A DNA stretch of 64,000 nt, from contig NZ_CP108109.1 in NCBI RefSeq assembly GCF_036199905.1, positions 4,587,501 through 4,651,500 on the forward strand. The letters are read 5' to 3'. Position 1 is the first letter of the stretch. Every line of letters starts with the position of its first letter. The notes under the pieces were generated by a model. It did not search any database, was not told the origin of the DNA, and saw only the letters and a program-made list of their open reading frames with translations. Positions 43,686 to 51,851 of this stretch are shown here, piece by piece. The stretch is from Streptomyces sp. NBC_00223. GTDB taxonomy: Bacteria > Actinomycetota > Actinomycetes > Streptomycetales > Streptomycetaceae. The translations under genes and the position numbers were made by a program.

Positions 43686-44522
43686 ATGAGCCGCAGTGAC
43701 GTCCTGGTCGACGCCGACTGGGTCGAGGCCCACATCGACGACCCCAACGTGGTCATCGTGGAGGTGGACGAGGACACCTCGGCCTACGAGAAGAACCACA
43801 TCAAGAACGCCGTCCGTATCGACTGGAAGACCGACCTCCAGGACCCGGTCCGCCGTGACTTCGTGGACCAGGCCGGCTTCGAGGCGCTGCTGTCCGCCAA
43901 GGGCATCGGCAACGACCACACCGTCGTGCTCTACGGCGGCAACAACAACTGGTTCGCCTCCTACGCGTACTGGTACTTCAAGCTCTACGGCCACGACGCC
44001 GTGAAGCTCCTCGACGGCGGCCGCAAGAAGTGGGAGCTGGACTCCCGCGACCTGGTCGTGGCCGTCCCCGAGCGCGCGGCCACCGAGTACAAGGCCAAGG
44101 CGCAGAACAACGCGATCCGCGCCTACCGCGACGACGTGGTCGCCGCGATCGGCAACCTGAACCTGGTCGACGTCCGTTCGCCCGACGAGTTCTCCGGCAA
44201 GCTGCTCGCCCCGGCGCACCTCCCGCAGGAGCAGTCGCAGCGCCCCGGCCACGTGCCCTCCGCGCGCAACATCCCGTGGTCGAAGAACGCCAACGACGAC
44301 GGCACCTTCAAGTCCGACGAGGAGCTCACCGAGCTCTACGCGGCGGAGCAGGTCGACCTGGCGAAGGACACCATCGCCTACTGCCGTATCGGCGAGCGCT
44401 CCGCGCTCACCTGGTTCGTGCTGCACGAGCTGCTCGGCCAGCCGAACGTCAAGAACTACGACGGCTCGTGGACCGAGTACGGCTCGCTCGTCGGCGTCCC
44501 GATCGAGCTCGGCGCCAACTGA
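43686..44522 (+). CDS. cysA: thiosulfate sulfurtransferase (two-domain rhodanese)
   Basis: 278 aa. An inactive first rhodanese domain and a second one with active-site loop CRIGERSA (Cys233). Conserved LVDVRSPDEFSG starts domain two. It moves sulfane sulfur from thiosulfate to thiols. A GGAGGA site lies before ATG. It leads the sulfur operon with the DUF1416 partner 20 bp downstream, the same pair as mycobacterial CysA-SseC. Confidence 0.93.
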   Translation: MSRSDVLVDADWVEAHIDDPNVVIVEVDEDTSAYEKNHIKNAVRIDWKTDLQDPVRRDFVDQAGFEALLSAKGIGNDHTVVLYGGNNNWFASYAYWYFKLYGHDAVKLLDGGRKKWELDSRDLVVAVPERAATEYKAKAQNNAIRAYRDDVVAAIGNLNLVDVRSPDEFSGKLLAPAHLPQEQSQRPGHVPSARNIPWSKNANDDGTFKSDEELTELYAAEQVDLAKDTIAYCRIGERSALTWFVLHELLGQPNVKNYDGSWTEYGSLVGVPIELGAN

Positions 44523-44542
44523 ACCAGGAAGGTAGACACCCC

Positions 44543-44833
44543 ATGTGTGGAGCGAAGGCCGGCGGGCCCGACCTGGCAGGAATCAATGTGGCGACCGAGA
44601 CGATCATCCAGGGTTCGGTGACCCGGGACGGTGAGCCGGTCAGCGGCTACGTACGGCTGCTCGACGGCGGCGGCGAGTTCACCGCCGAGGTGCCCACCTC
44701 GGCGACCGGACAGTTCCGCTTCTTCGCGGCGCCGGGCACCTGGACGCTGCGCGCCCTCGTCCCGGGCGCCACGGTGGACCGTACGGTCGTGGCCCAGCAG
44801 GGCGCCGCGGCCGAGGTGGCCATCGCGGTCTGA
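44543..44833 (+). CDS. DUF1416 (SseC-like) protein
   Basis: 96 aa. Begins MCGAKAGGPDLAGINVATET and forms a beta-sandwich (IQGSVTRDGEPVSGYVRLLDGGGEF, FRFFAAPGTWTLRAL), the carboxypeptidase-regulatory-like DUF1416 fold. The N-terminal Cys after MCG is conserved in the family beside rhodaneses. AGGAAGG before ATG. Probably takes part in sulfur delivery. Confidence 0.88.
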   Translation: MCGAKAGGPDLAGINVATETIIQGSVTRDGEPVSGYVRLLDGGGEFTAEVPTSATGQFRFFAAPGTWTLRALVPGATVDRTVVAQQGAAAEVAIAV

Positions 44834-44860
44834 GGCCGTCGGCCCCGGCCCACGGATGAC

Positions 44861-44897
44861 GGAGGGCCGCACCCCGCGCAAGGGGGTGCGGCCCTCC
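44861..44897 (+). terminator. terminator of the sulfurtransferase operon
   Basis: Perfect 15-bp stem: GGAGGGCCGCACCCC (44861-44875) with GGGGTGCGGCCCTCC (44883-44897) around a 7-nt loop; begins 27 bp after the DUF1416 stop. Confidence 0.88.
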
Positions 44898-44996
44898 GTG
44901 CCGTCCGGGGCCGGGCTTGTTGTCGGGCCCTCGCGTGGTGTCCGCGGAACCGTCCGTGCTGTTCCGGTATCGGCCGGGCGGACGTACCTTGGAACT

Positions 44997-45398
44997 GTGT
45001 ACGCACGCCGACGTCACTGGTACTTCGCCATGATGGGCACTTGCGTAGTGCTCTTCGTCCTGGCGTGGGCGGTCGTGCGTATTTGGTCGGTTCCGGCCGC
45101 CATCGGCATGTGTCTGGTGGCGATGGTGATCCCGCCGGTCGCCGCGATCGTGGCGAACCGGCGCGGCCCCGAGGACCGCTGGTGGGACGAACAGCGCGAT
45201 CCCCCGGACGACACGGAAACGAAACCCCCGCACGGCAGGGCCACCAGAAGCCGGGAGCGGCACTCCGCCCGGTCGGCCAAGTCCGGGAGGCCCCACCGAT
45301 TGGGGAAGGCGAGCGCCTTCAACAGTTGCGGGGACCCGGAGTCCGACGCCTGGTGGGCGGAACTGGACGGCGGGAGCCGCCAGGACCGCCGAGAGTAG
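44997..45398 (+). CDS. DUF3099 small membrane protein
   Basis: 133 aa. Two adjacent helices (WYFAMMGTCVVLFVLAWAVVRIW, IGMCLVAMVIPPVAAIVANRRG) and a charged cytoplasmic tail (DRWWDEQRDPPDDTET...). GTG start at 44997 without Shine-Dalgarno; TACCTT ends 6 nt upstream, giving a leaderless message. The family is widespread in actinomycetes; function unknown. Confidence 0.75.
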   Translation: MYARRRHWYFAMMGTCVVLFVLAWAVVRIWSVPAAIGMCLVAMVIPPVAAIVANRRGPEDRWWDEQRDPPDDTETKPPHGRATRSRERHSARSAKSGRPHRLGKASAFNSCGDPESDAWWAELDGGSRQDRRE

Positions 45399-45416
45399 GC
45401 GGCGGACGCCCGGCGC

Positions 45417-45779
45417 TCAGTAGACGAGGGCCTGGACGCCCTCCGGCATGATCTCGCTGACGAAGAGCTGAGCGCCCGCGATCCGCACCCCGTCGATGAC
45501 ATCCTTCTCCGTGATGTCGCGGCGGGCCGCGCACTGGGTGCACAGGGTGACCCGGCCGCCCGCGAGGACCGCCGCCAGCAGATCGGGCAGCGGCGCGGAG
45601 TGCGGCAGTTCGAACTCGGCCGCCCGTTCCGGCAGCGCGAACCACGCGGACTCGCCGGTCAGCCAGAGCGAGACCTCGACCCCGCTGGCCACCGCGACCG
45701 CGGCCACCGTGAACGCCTGCGAGCACCGCTCGGGTGCGTCGGCCCCCGCCGTCACCTTGATCACAAGCTTCTTCGCCAT
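45417..45779 (-). CDS. DsrE-family sulfur-relay-like protein
   Basis: 120 aa. DsrE/TusD fold: begins KKLVIKVTAGADAPERCSQAF and has LCTQCAARRDI, holding two nearby Cys residues in the position used for persulfide transfer. Adjacent to the sulfurtransferase operon. ATG 45779; TAGGCT (complement at 45787-45792) ends 7 nt upstream, so it is probably leaderless. Convergent with the DUF3099 gene over 18 bp. Confidence 0.82.
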   Translation of the reverse strand: MAKKLVIKVTAGADAPERCSQAFTVAAVAVASGVEVSLWLTGESAWFALPERAAEFELPHSAPLPDLLAAVLAGGRVTLCTQCAARRDITEKDVIDGVRIAGAQLFVSEIMPEGVQALVY

Positions 45780-45872
45780 GGACAGCAGCCTAAGGGGCCG
45801 CTGTGGTGGTGATATAAAACAGATCCGCGTGCATGGCACGCACGTACTTTTATGTGCCCGGGGGGGGCTCAG

Positions 45873-46619
45873 TTGGGAATCGACGACGGCGGACGCCGGC
45901 GTGGTCGGCTGCTCTCCGCCGCGGCCGGTCCGGTCGCGCTGGTGGCCGTGGCGGTCGGGGCGGTGGCCGCGTGCGGTGGCTCGTCCCCGGGGGCTCCGGA
46001 CGCCTCGGCGACGGCCTCCCGCACTGGCACGTCCGCGGGCTCCGAGGCGTCCCCCGCACCTTCCGACGAAGCAGCCGAGGCGTCCCCGTCCGCCGGGGCC
46101 GACCGGCACGTCACCGGCCAGGTCAAGCACGGTGTGCACAGCGGTGACCTGCGCTTCTTCCTGGTGCCCGCGCCCGCGGAAGCCGATGTGTCCGGCGAAC
46201 CGGCCGGCTCCCCGCTCTCCGCCGACGACATTGCCGCGCAGTCCCCCGACCAGGCCGCGGCCAAGCGCTCCCTCACGGCGTACGGCTTCCGGGCCGGCGC
46301 CTACCGTACGTATCTGACCGCCGACGGTGTCTCCGAGGTCACCGTCCGGCTGGTCCGGTTCGCCGGGCCGGACCAGGCCGCCGGCTACTACTCCGCACAG
46401 TCCTACCAAGGCGCCACGATCGCGCTCGACGGGAGCTTCCCGGCCCGCGCGTACAACATGGCGTCCGGCTCCGCCGAGTCCACGGACACCCTGCTGGCCA
46501 CCTCGTACCAGGGCGATGTGCACATCACCATCACGGTGACCGGCGGCAGGACCCCGTCCAGTGCGCTGCTGGAGCACCTGCTCGACGCCCAGTACCAGCG
46601 GCTGAGCACGGGTCGCTGA
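45873..46619 (+). CDS. lipoprotein heading a membrane-protein operon
   Basis: 248 aa from TTG at 45873, chosen because GGGGGGG ends 5-6 nt before it; an ATG at 45852 has no ribosome site and lies near the TACTTT box (45845-45850). Signal VALVAVAVGAVAACGG with lipobox. A disordered Ser/Ala-rich linker leads to a domain with AYGFRAGAYRTYLTADGVSEVTVRLVRFAGPDQAAGYYSAQ. The domain resembles those of the next three proteins; function unknown. Confidence 0.7.
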   Translation: MGIDDGGRRRGRLLSAAAGPVALVAVAVGAVAACGGSSPGAPDASATASRTGTSAGSEASPAPSDEAAEASPSAGADRHVTGQVKHGVHSGDLRFFLVPAPAEADVSGEPAGSPLSADDIAAQSPDQAAAKRSLTAYGFRAGAYRTYLTADGVSEVTVRLVRFAGPDQAAGYYSAQSYQGATIALDGSFPARAYNMASGSAESTDTLLATSYQGDVHITITVTGGRTPSSALLEHLLDAQYQRLSTGR

Positions 46620-46646
46620 CCCCCTCCCACCCCGTGGAGTGACCCC

Positions 46647-47552
46647 TTGTCTCACGACACCCCTGATCCGGAACCGGAGCGCGAGCCGGTCCCTGAGCCC
46701 GCGGTGGAACCGGTTCCCACCGCTGTTTCGGCTCCTGCGGAGCCCGGGGCAGAGGCCGTACCGGCCGACGCGCCCACGCCCGCGCTCGTACCGGACGCCG
46801 ATGCCGCAGCCGTACCCGTGCCCGCCGACGCGCCCCCGCTGCCCTCGTACAAGCCGCGACGGCGGGGACGTACGACGCTGTTGATCGCGAGCGCCGCGGT
46901 GCTCGGGGTGCTGGCGGGCGGCGGGCTCGGCTACCGCGTCCAGCAGAACCGCGAGCCGACTCCGCTGCCGCCGCTGATCGGCCCGATGCTCGCCCAGCCC
47001 AAGGGTGTGGGCCCGGAGCCCGCGCGGCCGGCCGGGCAGGACCGCGACGTGGTCTACCAGGCCAATCTGTTGAAACTGCTCATGCCCACCCCCAAGGGCG
47101 CCAAGGAGCAGTTCCACGACTGGATGTCGCTGAGCGACTACGCGGACAGCTACAACGGCACCGACTACATGTTCCGCACCTTCGCGACCAACGACTACCA
47201 GCGCGGGGTCCGCGCGGAGTGGACGGACCCGCACAAGGCGTACGTCATCGTCAGCCTCACCCAGTTCCGGGACGAGGCCGCGCCCTACGCCCCGGAATTC
47301 TTCATCGAACAGCAGGAACTCGCGGACGACGACCCGGAGGACGGCCCGAGCCACGCGGTCCCGGGCGTGTCGAGCGGCTACGTTTGGGGCTCGGCCAAGG
47401 CGCACAAGGAAGCCGGCTATCTGCCTGAATACGAGGCTCGCGGCCTGGCCCAGATCGGCAACATCTACGTCGAGGTGTTTGTGAACTCGCCGCACCCGGT
47501 GCCGTACTCGACCGTCATGTCCGTGATGAAGAAGCAACTGGAGCGGCTGTGA
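46647..47552 (+). CDS. anchored extracellular protein, paralogue 1
   Basis: 301 aa, TTG start with GGAG 8 nt upstream. A Pro/Glu/Ala-rich cytoplasmic tail (EPEREPVPEPAVEPVPT...) with a basic stop (RRRGR), one helix (TLLIASAAVLGVLAGGGLGY), then an extracellular domain with NLLKLLMPTPKGAKEQFHDWMSLSDYADSYN and YMFRTFATNDYQRGVRAEW. The pattern resembles the lipoprotein upstream and the two proteins downstream. Stop overlaps the next start as GTGA. Confidence 0.75.
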   Translation: MSHDTPDPEPEREPVPEPAVEPVPTAVSAPAEPGAEAVPADAPTPALVPDADAAAVPVPADAPPLPSYKPRRRGRTTLLIASAAVLGVLAGGGLGYRVQQNREPTPLPPLIGPMLAQPKGVGPEPARPAGQDRDVVYQANLLKLLMPTPKGAKEQFHDWMSLSDYADSYNGTDYMFRTFATNDYQRGVRAEWTDPHKAYVIVSLTQFRDEAAPYAPEFFIEQQELADDDPEDGPSHAVPGVSSGYVWGSAKAHKEAGYLPEYEARGLAQIGNIYVEVFVNSPHPVPYSTVMSVMKKQLERL

Positions 47553-48457
47553 CCGACGAGACTCCTCCTTCGTCCGTGCCGGACGGGCCGCCGGTGCCGG
47601 AGGTGCCCGCGGCTCCGCTTCTTCCGCCGGCGGTACCCCCTCCGCCGGCGGTTCCTGTCCCGGAGGTGCCGCCTACCGGGGCCGAGGGCGCCGCTCCCGC
47701 TTCCGCTCCTGCCGCCCGGCGCTCCCGGCGCGGGCTCGCGCTCGCGGTGACGATCGCGCTGATCGTGGTCGCCGCGGGCGGCGGCATCGGATACGCCGTG
47801 CTCCGGCACCAGGACGGCAAGCCCTCGGCCACCCCCACCGCCACTCCGTGGACGCCGCCGAGCCCGACCGCGACCAGGGCCTTCGGCGTGAAGTCCGGCG
47901 GCAGCCACTACGGCAGCCTCGGCCTGCTGCTTCTTCCGATGCCCGAGCACTACACCCCGGGCCCGGACGTCAACGAGTTCGGCAACGATGTCGTGCTGAG
48001 TGGCGGGCAGGCGGAAAAGCTGGTCAAGGGCGATGTCAGCGCCCTGCCGAAGAAGCAGCGCAAGCGCGTCGAGACGGCCGTCGACGCACTGCACATCGAA
48101 GGTGTCGGCCTGCGCACGTACACCGAGCGCGACGGGGGCCTCGTCGTGCAGATGGAGATCGTGCAGATGAGGAACAAGGCGGCGGCGCGGGCCGGGAGCC
48201 GGTTCTTCGGCGAGCTCACCGACGCGATGGGCAGCTTCCGCCACGGGCCGAAGGTCAAGGGCCATCCGCACGCGACCTGTGTGCTGCCGCCGACCGAGTC
48301 CGGCGAGAAGCTCGACACGATGACCTGCCTGGCCACCGAGGGCGATCTGATGGTGACGATGACCGCGAACGGCACGGTGCCGCTGGAGAAGGACGAGGCG
48401 GTCAAGCTGCTGGCCGAGCAGCTGGACCGGATACAGGACCCGGGGGAGGCGGTCTGA
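47549..48457 (+). CDS. anchored extracellular protein, paralogue 2
   Basis: 302 aa. Pro/Val-rich N-terminus (PPAVPPPPAVPVPEVPP), helix (LALAVTIALIVVAAGGGIGYAVL), extracellular domain with GSLGLLLLPMPEHYTPGPDV and a Cys pair (HATCVLPP, LDTMTCLAT). Same layout as its neighbours: the LLLP-P element and the length match paralogues 1 and 3. Coupled at both ends (GTGA upstream, TGATG downstream). Confidence 0.75.
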   Translation: MTDETPPSSVPDGPPVPEVPAAPLLPPAVPPPPAVPVPEVPPTGAEGAAPASAPAARRSRRGLALAVTIALIVVAAGGGIGYAVLRHQDGKPSATPTATPWTPPSPTATRAFGVKSGGSHYGSLGLLLLPMPEHYTPGPDVNEFGNDVVLSGGQAEKLVKGDVSALPKKQRKRVETAVDALHIEGVGLRTYTERDGGLVVQMEIVQMRNKAAARAGSRFFGELTDAMGSFRHGPKVKGHPHATCVLPPTESGEKLDTMTCLATEGDLMVTMTANGTVPLEKDEAVKLLAEQLDRIQDPGEAV

Positions 48458-49392
48458 TGCCGGACATCGAGCCGGAGGCGGCACCGGACGCCGTACGCGA
48501 GCCGGAAACCGTACGCGAGCCGGTCGCCGTGTCGGAGGCCGAGCGTGAGCCGGAAACCGTACCGGGTGCCGTGGCCGAGGAGGCCGTCGTACCGGACGCC
48601 GTACCGGAGCCGGAGGCCGGGGCTGTGCCCGGGGCCGTACCCGTCGCCGGGTCCAGGCCGCCGCGGCGGAAGCTGCGGGCCGCGTTGCGGTGGACCTCGG
48701 CCGTCCTGGTCTTCGCCGCGCTCGGCGGCGCGACGGCGTACGCAGTGACGCAGCCCGAGCGCACCAGAATCCCCGGGCTGAAGACCCCCGACGACGGCCG
48801 CTGGACATACCCCCCGTACTCGCTCCCGAAGCTCCCCGAGGGAAGGCCGCGCCCGCTGGCCGACGCCAACCTCGCCGGGCGGCACTACGCCGACGTACGG
48901 TCGCTGCTGCTGCCCCCACCGGTGGGGACCGAGGCCGACCCCGCGGTCCCGGGCAAGGAGGGCTGGCTGTCGCCGGCCGCCTTCGTGGACCTCTACGACA
49001 TCGGCGACCCCGATCTCGTCGAGAACCAGGTGGAACTGCTCAGGAAGGACGGTCTGCGGCACATCGCGGCGCGGTCCTGGACAACGCCGGACGGCACCAG
49101 GACGGACATCTACCTGCTGCAGTTCATCAGCGTGGGCTACGTCGACTCGTACACGAGCAATCTGGAGGCGCTGCGGCCGCGGGTCGCGAAGGACAGCGAG
49201 CCGGACAAGACCGTACGGTTCGAGGCGGTGAAGGCATTCGGCGAGCGGCCGCCGTACGGGCCCACGGCGGCCCGTTACGCGTACATCTACTACGGCGACA
49301 CGGTCGCCCTCGTGGTACAGACCCGGAAGGGGTCCGTGGCGGAGGTGCCGTTCCGCCAGACGGTCGGACTCCAGGCCCAGCTGCTGGGCTGA
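48457..49392 (+). CDS. anchored extracellular protein, paralogue 3
   Basis: 311 aa. The N-terminus repeats EPET/VAV/PGAV units (VREPETVREPVAVSEAER), followed by RRKLR, a helix and an extracellular domain with DVRSLLLPPPVGTEADPAV and VDLYDIGDPDLVENQVELLRKDGLRHI. ATG overlaps the preceding TGA by one base (TGATG). Last of the operon. The SLLLP-P element shared by all three suggests a common domain; none is recognised. Confidence 0.75.
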   Translation: MPDIEPEAAPDAVREPETVREPVAVSEAEREPETVPGAVAEEAVVPDAVPEPEAGAVPGAVPVAGSRPPRRKLRAALRWTSAVLVFAALGGATAYAVTQPERTRIPGLKTPDDGRWTYPPYSLPKLPEGRPRPLADANLAGRHYADVRSLLLPPPVGTEADPAVPGKEGWLSPAAFVDLYDIGDPDLVENQVELLRKDGLRHIAARSWTTPDGTRTDIYLLQFISVGYVDSYTSNLEALRPRVAKDSEPDKTVRFEAVKAFGERPPYGPTAARYAYIYYGDTVALVVQTRKGSVAEVPFRQTVGLQAQLLG

Positions 49393-49428
49393 GCCGCACG
49401 TCACGGCGCCTGCCCGCGCCGCCGCCGG

Positions 49429-49455
49429 GGCCGCGCACTAGACTCGTGCGCGGCC
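49429..49455. promoter_or_regulatory. inverted repeat enclosing a -10 hexamer
   Basis: GGCCGCGCAC (49429-49438) and GTGCGCGGCC (49446-49455) form a perfect 10-bp inverted repeat around TAGACTC. TAGACT fits an actinomycete -10 box 41 bp before the small membrane-protein gene. It could equally be the terminator of the preceding operon, whose stop is 36 bp upstream, or an operator overlapping the promoter. Confidence 0.55.
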
Positions 49456-49485
49456 CTGATCGTCCGCCGCCCGAGGAGCACGTCC

Positions 49486-49590
49486 GTGCAGATTCAGTAC
49501 TATTTCGACGCCCTGCTCGTCCTGATCTGCCTGGGCGTCGCCGCGTTCACGCTCTACGCGGTGAAGAAGCTCTACCAGGGCCAGCGCTGA
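49486..49590 (+). CDS. 34-aa single-pass membrane protein
   Basis: GTG start with GAGGAG 7 nt upstream. The sequence begins MQIQYYFDALLVLICLGVAA, continues with FTLYAVKKLYQGQR, and is one transmembrane helix with a short basic tail. It ends one base before the nitrobindin-like ORF, so the two are co-translated. Too short for many ORF finders, but the start signal and helix are convincing. Function unknown; a small regulator of a membrane complex is possible. Confidence 0.75.
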   Translation: MQIQYYFDALLVLICLGVAAFTLYAVKKLYQGQR

Positions 49591-49591
49591 C

Positions 49592-50155
49592 ATGATCGAG
49601 ATCCCTTCCGACCTGCACCCCTCGCTCGTACCCCTGGCCTTCCTGCTCGGCCGCTGGACGGGTGCGGGCGTCCATGACTTCCCGGGCGCGGAGAAGTGCA
49701 ATTTCGGGCAGGAGGTCACCTTCTCGCACGACGGCCGGCCGTTCCTGGAGTACGCCTCGCACACCTGGGTGCTGGACGAGAAGGGCGAGAAGGTACGGCC
49801 GCTGGAGACCGAGAGCGGCTACTGGCGGATCGACGACGAGCGCAAGGTCGATGTGACGACCACCCGTGACGAGGGTGTCGTCGAGATCTGGACCGGCGAA
49901 CTGGCCGAGGGCAAGCCGCAGGTCGACCTCGTCACCGACGCGGTGGCCCGGCTGTCCGTCGCCCCCGAGTACACCGGCGGCAAGCGGCTCTACGGGTATG
50001 TGAACGGCGATCTGATGTGGGTCGGCGAGAAGGCCACGCCGTCGGTGCCGCTGCGGGCGTACATGTCGGCGCATCTGAAGCGGGTGGTGGATCCGCGCGA
50101 GTGGGTCGCGGACCTCAAGGACCTGCCGGACGACGGGATCGCGTTCTTCAAGTGA
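49592..50155 (+). CDS. nitrobindin-like heme-binding protein (FABP/DUF1794 family)
   Basis: 187 aa, ten-stranded barrel. The GRWTGAG loop at residues 20-26 is the nitrobindin/THAP4 signature, and YMSAHLKRV near the C-terminus carries the His that binds heme iron in the family. Members react with NO and peroxynitrite. Translated from ATG one base after the small membrane protein, probably as a pair. Confidence 0.85.
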   Translation: MIEIPSDLHPSLVPLAFLLGRWTGAGVHDFPGAEKCNFGQEVTFSHDGRPFLEYASHTWVLDEKGEKVRPLETESGYWRIDDERKVDVTTTRDEGVVEIWTGELAEGKPQVDLVTDAVARLSVAPEYTGGKRLYGYVNGDLMWVGEKATPSVPLRAYMSAHLKRVVDPREWVADLKDLPDDGIAFFK

Positions 50156-50347
50156 GCCGGGTCGTCCTCCAGGGGCCGGGGTCGACGGGGGTCGGCCGGC
50201 GGTCTGTCGGCCGGTGGTGTGTCGCTCCGGCCGGCGTCCGGGCCTCCCTCTGGTGTCGTGCGCCCCTCGCGTCCCACGGGTGAAGCGGTCCCGAGGGGAT
50301 GGCGCGAGATCTTTTCACGCCGAAATACCGGTCGCGCGCCACGGTCC

Positions 50348-50353
50348 TACACT
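50348..50353 (+). promoter_or_regulatory. -10 box of nur (leaderless)
   Basis: TACACT at 50348-50353 ends 6 nt before the nur GTG codon. The 204-bp gap before nur holds no gene; a GGCCGGCGGTCTGTCGGCCGG hairpin near 50197 may terminate the preceding operon. Confidence 0.55.
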
Positions 50354-50359
50354 GGCCGT

Positions 50360-50797
50360 GTGGCGACCACGGACTGGAAGAGCGATCTGCGGCAGCGCGG
50401 CTACCGGCTGACCCCGCAGCGCGAGCTTGTCCTGGAGGCGGTCGACTCCCTCGAACACGCGACGCCCGACGGCATCCTGTGCGAAGTGCGCAAGACCGCC
50501 TCCGGCGTGAACATCTCGACGGTCTACCGGACGCTTGAGCTGCTGGAGGAACTGGGCCTGGTCAGCCATGCCCACCTCGGCCACGGCGCGCCCACGTACC
50601 ACCTCGCCGACCGGTACGACCATATGCATCTGGTGTGCCGGGACTGCGACTCGGTCACCGAGGCGGACGTCGAGCTGGCGGCGCCGCTCACCGACGGGAT
50701 GCGGGAACGGTTCGGCTTCGAGACCGATATGCGGCACTTCGCGATCTACGGCCGCTGCCGGGACTGCGCGCGCAAGGCCGCCGGCCCGGACGCTTAG
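50360..50797 (+). CDS. nur: Fur-family nickel-responsive regulator Nur
   Basis: 145 aa. The DNA-binding domain starts TDWKSDLRQRGYRLTPQRELVLE; from memory it matches Streptomyces Nur across almost the whole chain. The nickel-site His70, His72 and His126 are conserved, and Cys pairs CRDC (93,96) and CRDC (133,136) give the structural zinc site. In the second metal site His33, His88 and His90 remain but position 86 is Tyr rather than His, with Asp at 87. Nur represses nickel uptake and Fe-SOD and activates Ni-SOD indirectly. Leaderless GTG start. Confidence 0.88.
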   Translation: MATTDWKSDLRQRGYRLTPQRELVLEAVDSLEHATPDGILCEVRKTASGVNISTVYRTLELLEELGLVSHAHLGHGAPTYHLADRYDHMHLVCRDCDSVTEADVELAAPLTDGMRERFGFETDMRHFAIYGRCRDCARKAAGPDA

Positions 50798-50822
50798 CCG
50801 CCGCGGCCGTACGCTGGACGGC

Positions 50823-51791
50823 ATGACGAAGAGCCCTTTGCTGTCGCTGCCCGGCGCCGTACCCGCAGAAGGCCCTGACGAAGGCGTGGCCGCGCACTAC
50901 GGCGACCTCTTCCGCGAGCAGCGCTCGCTCGCGGGGGGCGCCGGATTCGTGGACCTCTCCCATCGCGGTGTGGTGGCGGTGAGCGGCGAGGACCGGTTGT
51001 CCTGGCTGCATCTGCTGCTCACCCAGCATGTGGAGAACCTGCCTCCCCACCAGGCCACCGAAGCGCTGGTCCTGTCCGCGCACGGCCATATCGAACACGC
51101 TCTCTACCTCGTGGACGACGGCACCACGACCTGGATCCATGTCGAACCCGGCACCCAGGGCGCGCTGCTGGCCTACCTGGAGAGCATGAAGTTCTTCTAC
51201 CGGGTGGAGGCCGCCGACGTCGGCGACGCGTGGGGCGTGGTCCATCTGCCGGCGGGGTCGATCACCGCGGTGCCGGTCGAGTGGCCGGTGCGCGAGACGG
51301 CGTACGGGCGCGATGTGTTCGTGCCGCGCGAGGAACTGGCGTCCTTCGCGGACCGGGCCGCCCCGGCGATCGGCGTGCTGGCGTACGAGGCGCTGCGGAT
51401 CGAGGCGCACCGGCCGCGGCTCGGGCTGGAGACCGATCATCGGACGATCCCGCACGAGCTGGGGTGGCTGGAAAGCGCGGTGCATCTGCAGAAGGGGTGT
51501 TACCGGGGGCAGGAGACGGTGGCCCGGGTGCACAACCTGGGGCGGCCGCCGCGGCGGCTGGTCTTTCTGCACCTGGACGGCAGCGAGGTGCGGCTGCCGG
51601 CGCACGGGGCTCCGGTGCGGGTGGCGGAGGACGGGGAGGACGGCCGGGCGGTCGGCTTCATCACGTCCTCGGCGCGGCACTGGGAGCTGGGGCCGATCGC
51701 GCTCGCGCTGGTGAAGCGCAACACGCCGGAGAAGGCGACGCTGATCGCGGAGGACACGGCGGCGGCGCAGGAGACGGTGGTCGCTCCGTGA
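50823..51791 (+). CDS. ygfZ: folate-binding YgfZ-like protein
   Basis: 322 aa, GcvT-like fold. The YgfZ fingerprint KGCYRGQE (Cys226) is exact; DLSHRGVVAVSGEDRLSWLHLLLTQ starts the folate-binding region. It helps mature iron-sulfur enzymes in a folate-dependent way. ATG has no Shine-Dalgarno; TACGCT (50810-50815) ends 7 nt upstream, giving a leaderless message. It shares no obvious operon with nur, 25 bp upstream. Confidence 0.9.
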   Translation: MTKSPLLSLPGAVPAEGPDEGVAAHYGDLFREQRSLAGGAGFVDLSHRGVVAVSGEDRLSWLHLLLTQHVENLPPHQATEALVLSAHGHIEHALYLVDDGTTTWIHVEPGTQGALLAYLESMKFFYRVEAADVGDAWGVVHLPAGSITAVPVEWPVRETAYGRDVFVPREELASFADRAAPAIGVLAYEALRIEAHRPRLGLETDHRTIPHELGWLESAVHLQKGCYRGQETVARVHNLGRPPRRLVFLHLDGSEVRLPAHGAPVRVAEDGEDGRAVGFITSSARHWELGPIALALVKRNTPEKATLIAEDTAAAQETVVAP

Positions 51792-51794
51792 GAC

Positions 51795-51833
51795 GGTGTC
51801 ACGTGCGTGAGGGCTTCTCGCGGGCGTGACACC
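51795..51833. terminator. inverted repeat between ygfZ and dtd
   Basis: GGTGTCACG (51795-51803) and CGTGACACC (51825-51833) are perfect complements around 21 nt, in the 60-bp gap between the convergent ygfZ and dtd genes. Probably a bidirectional terminator; it starts right after the ygfZ stop. Confidence 0.6.
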
Positions 51834-51851
51834 CTCTAACAAACGTTGTGC

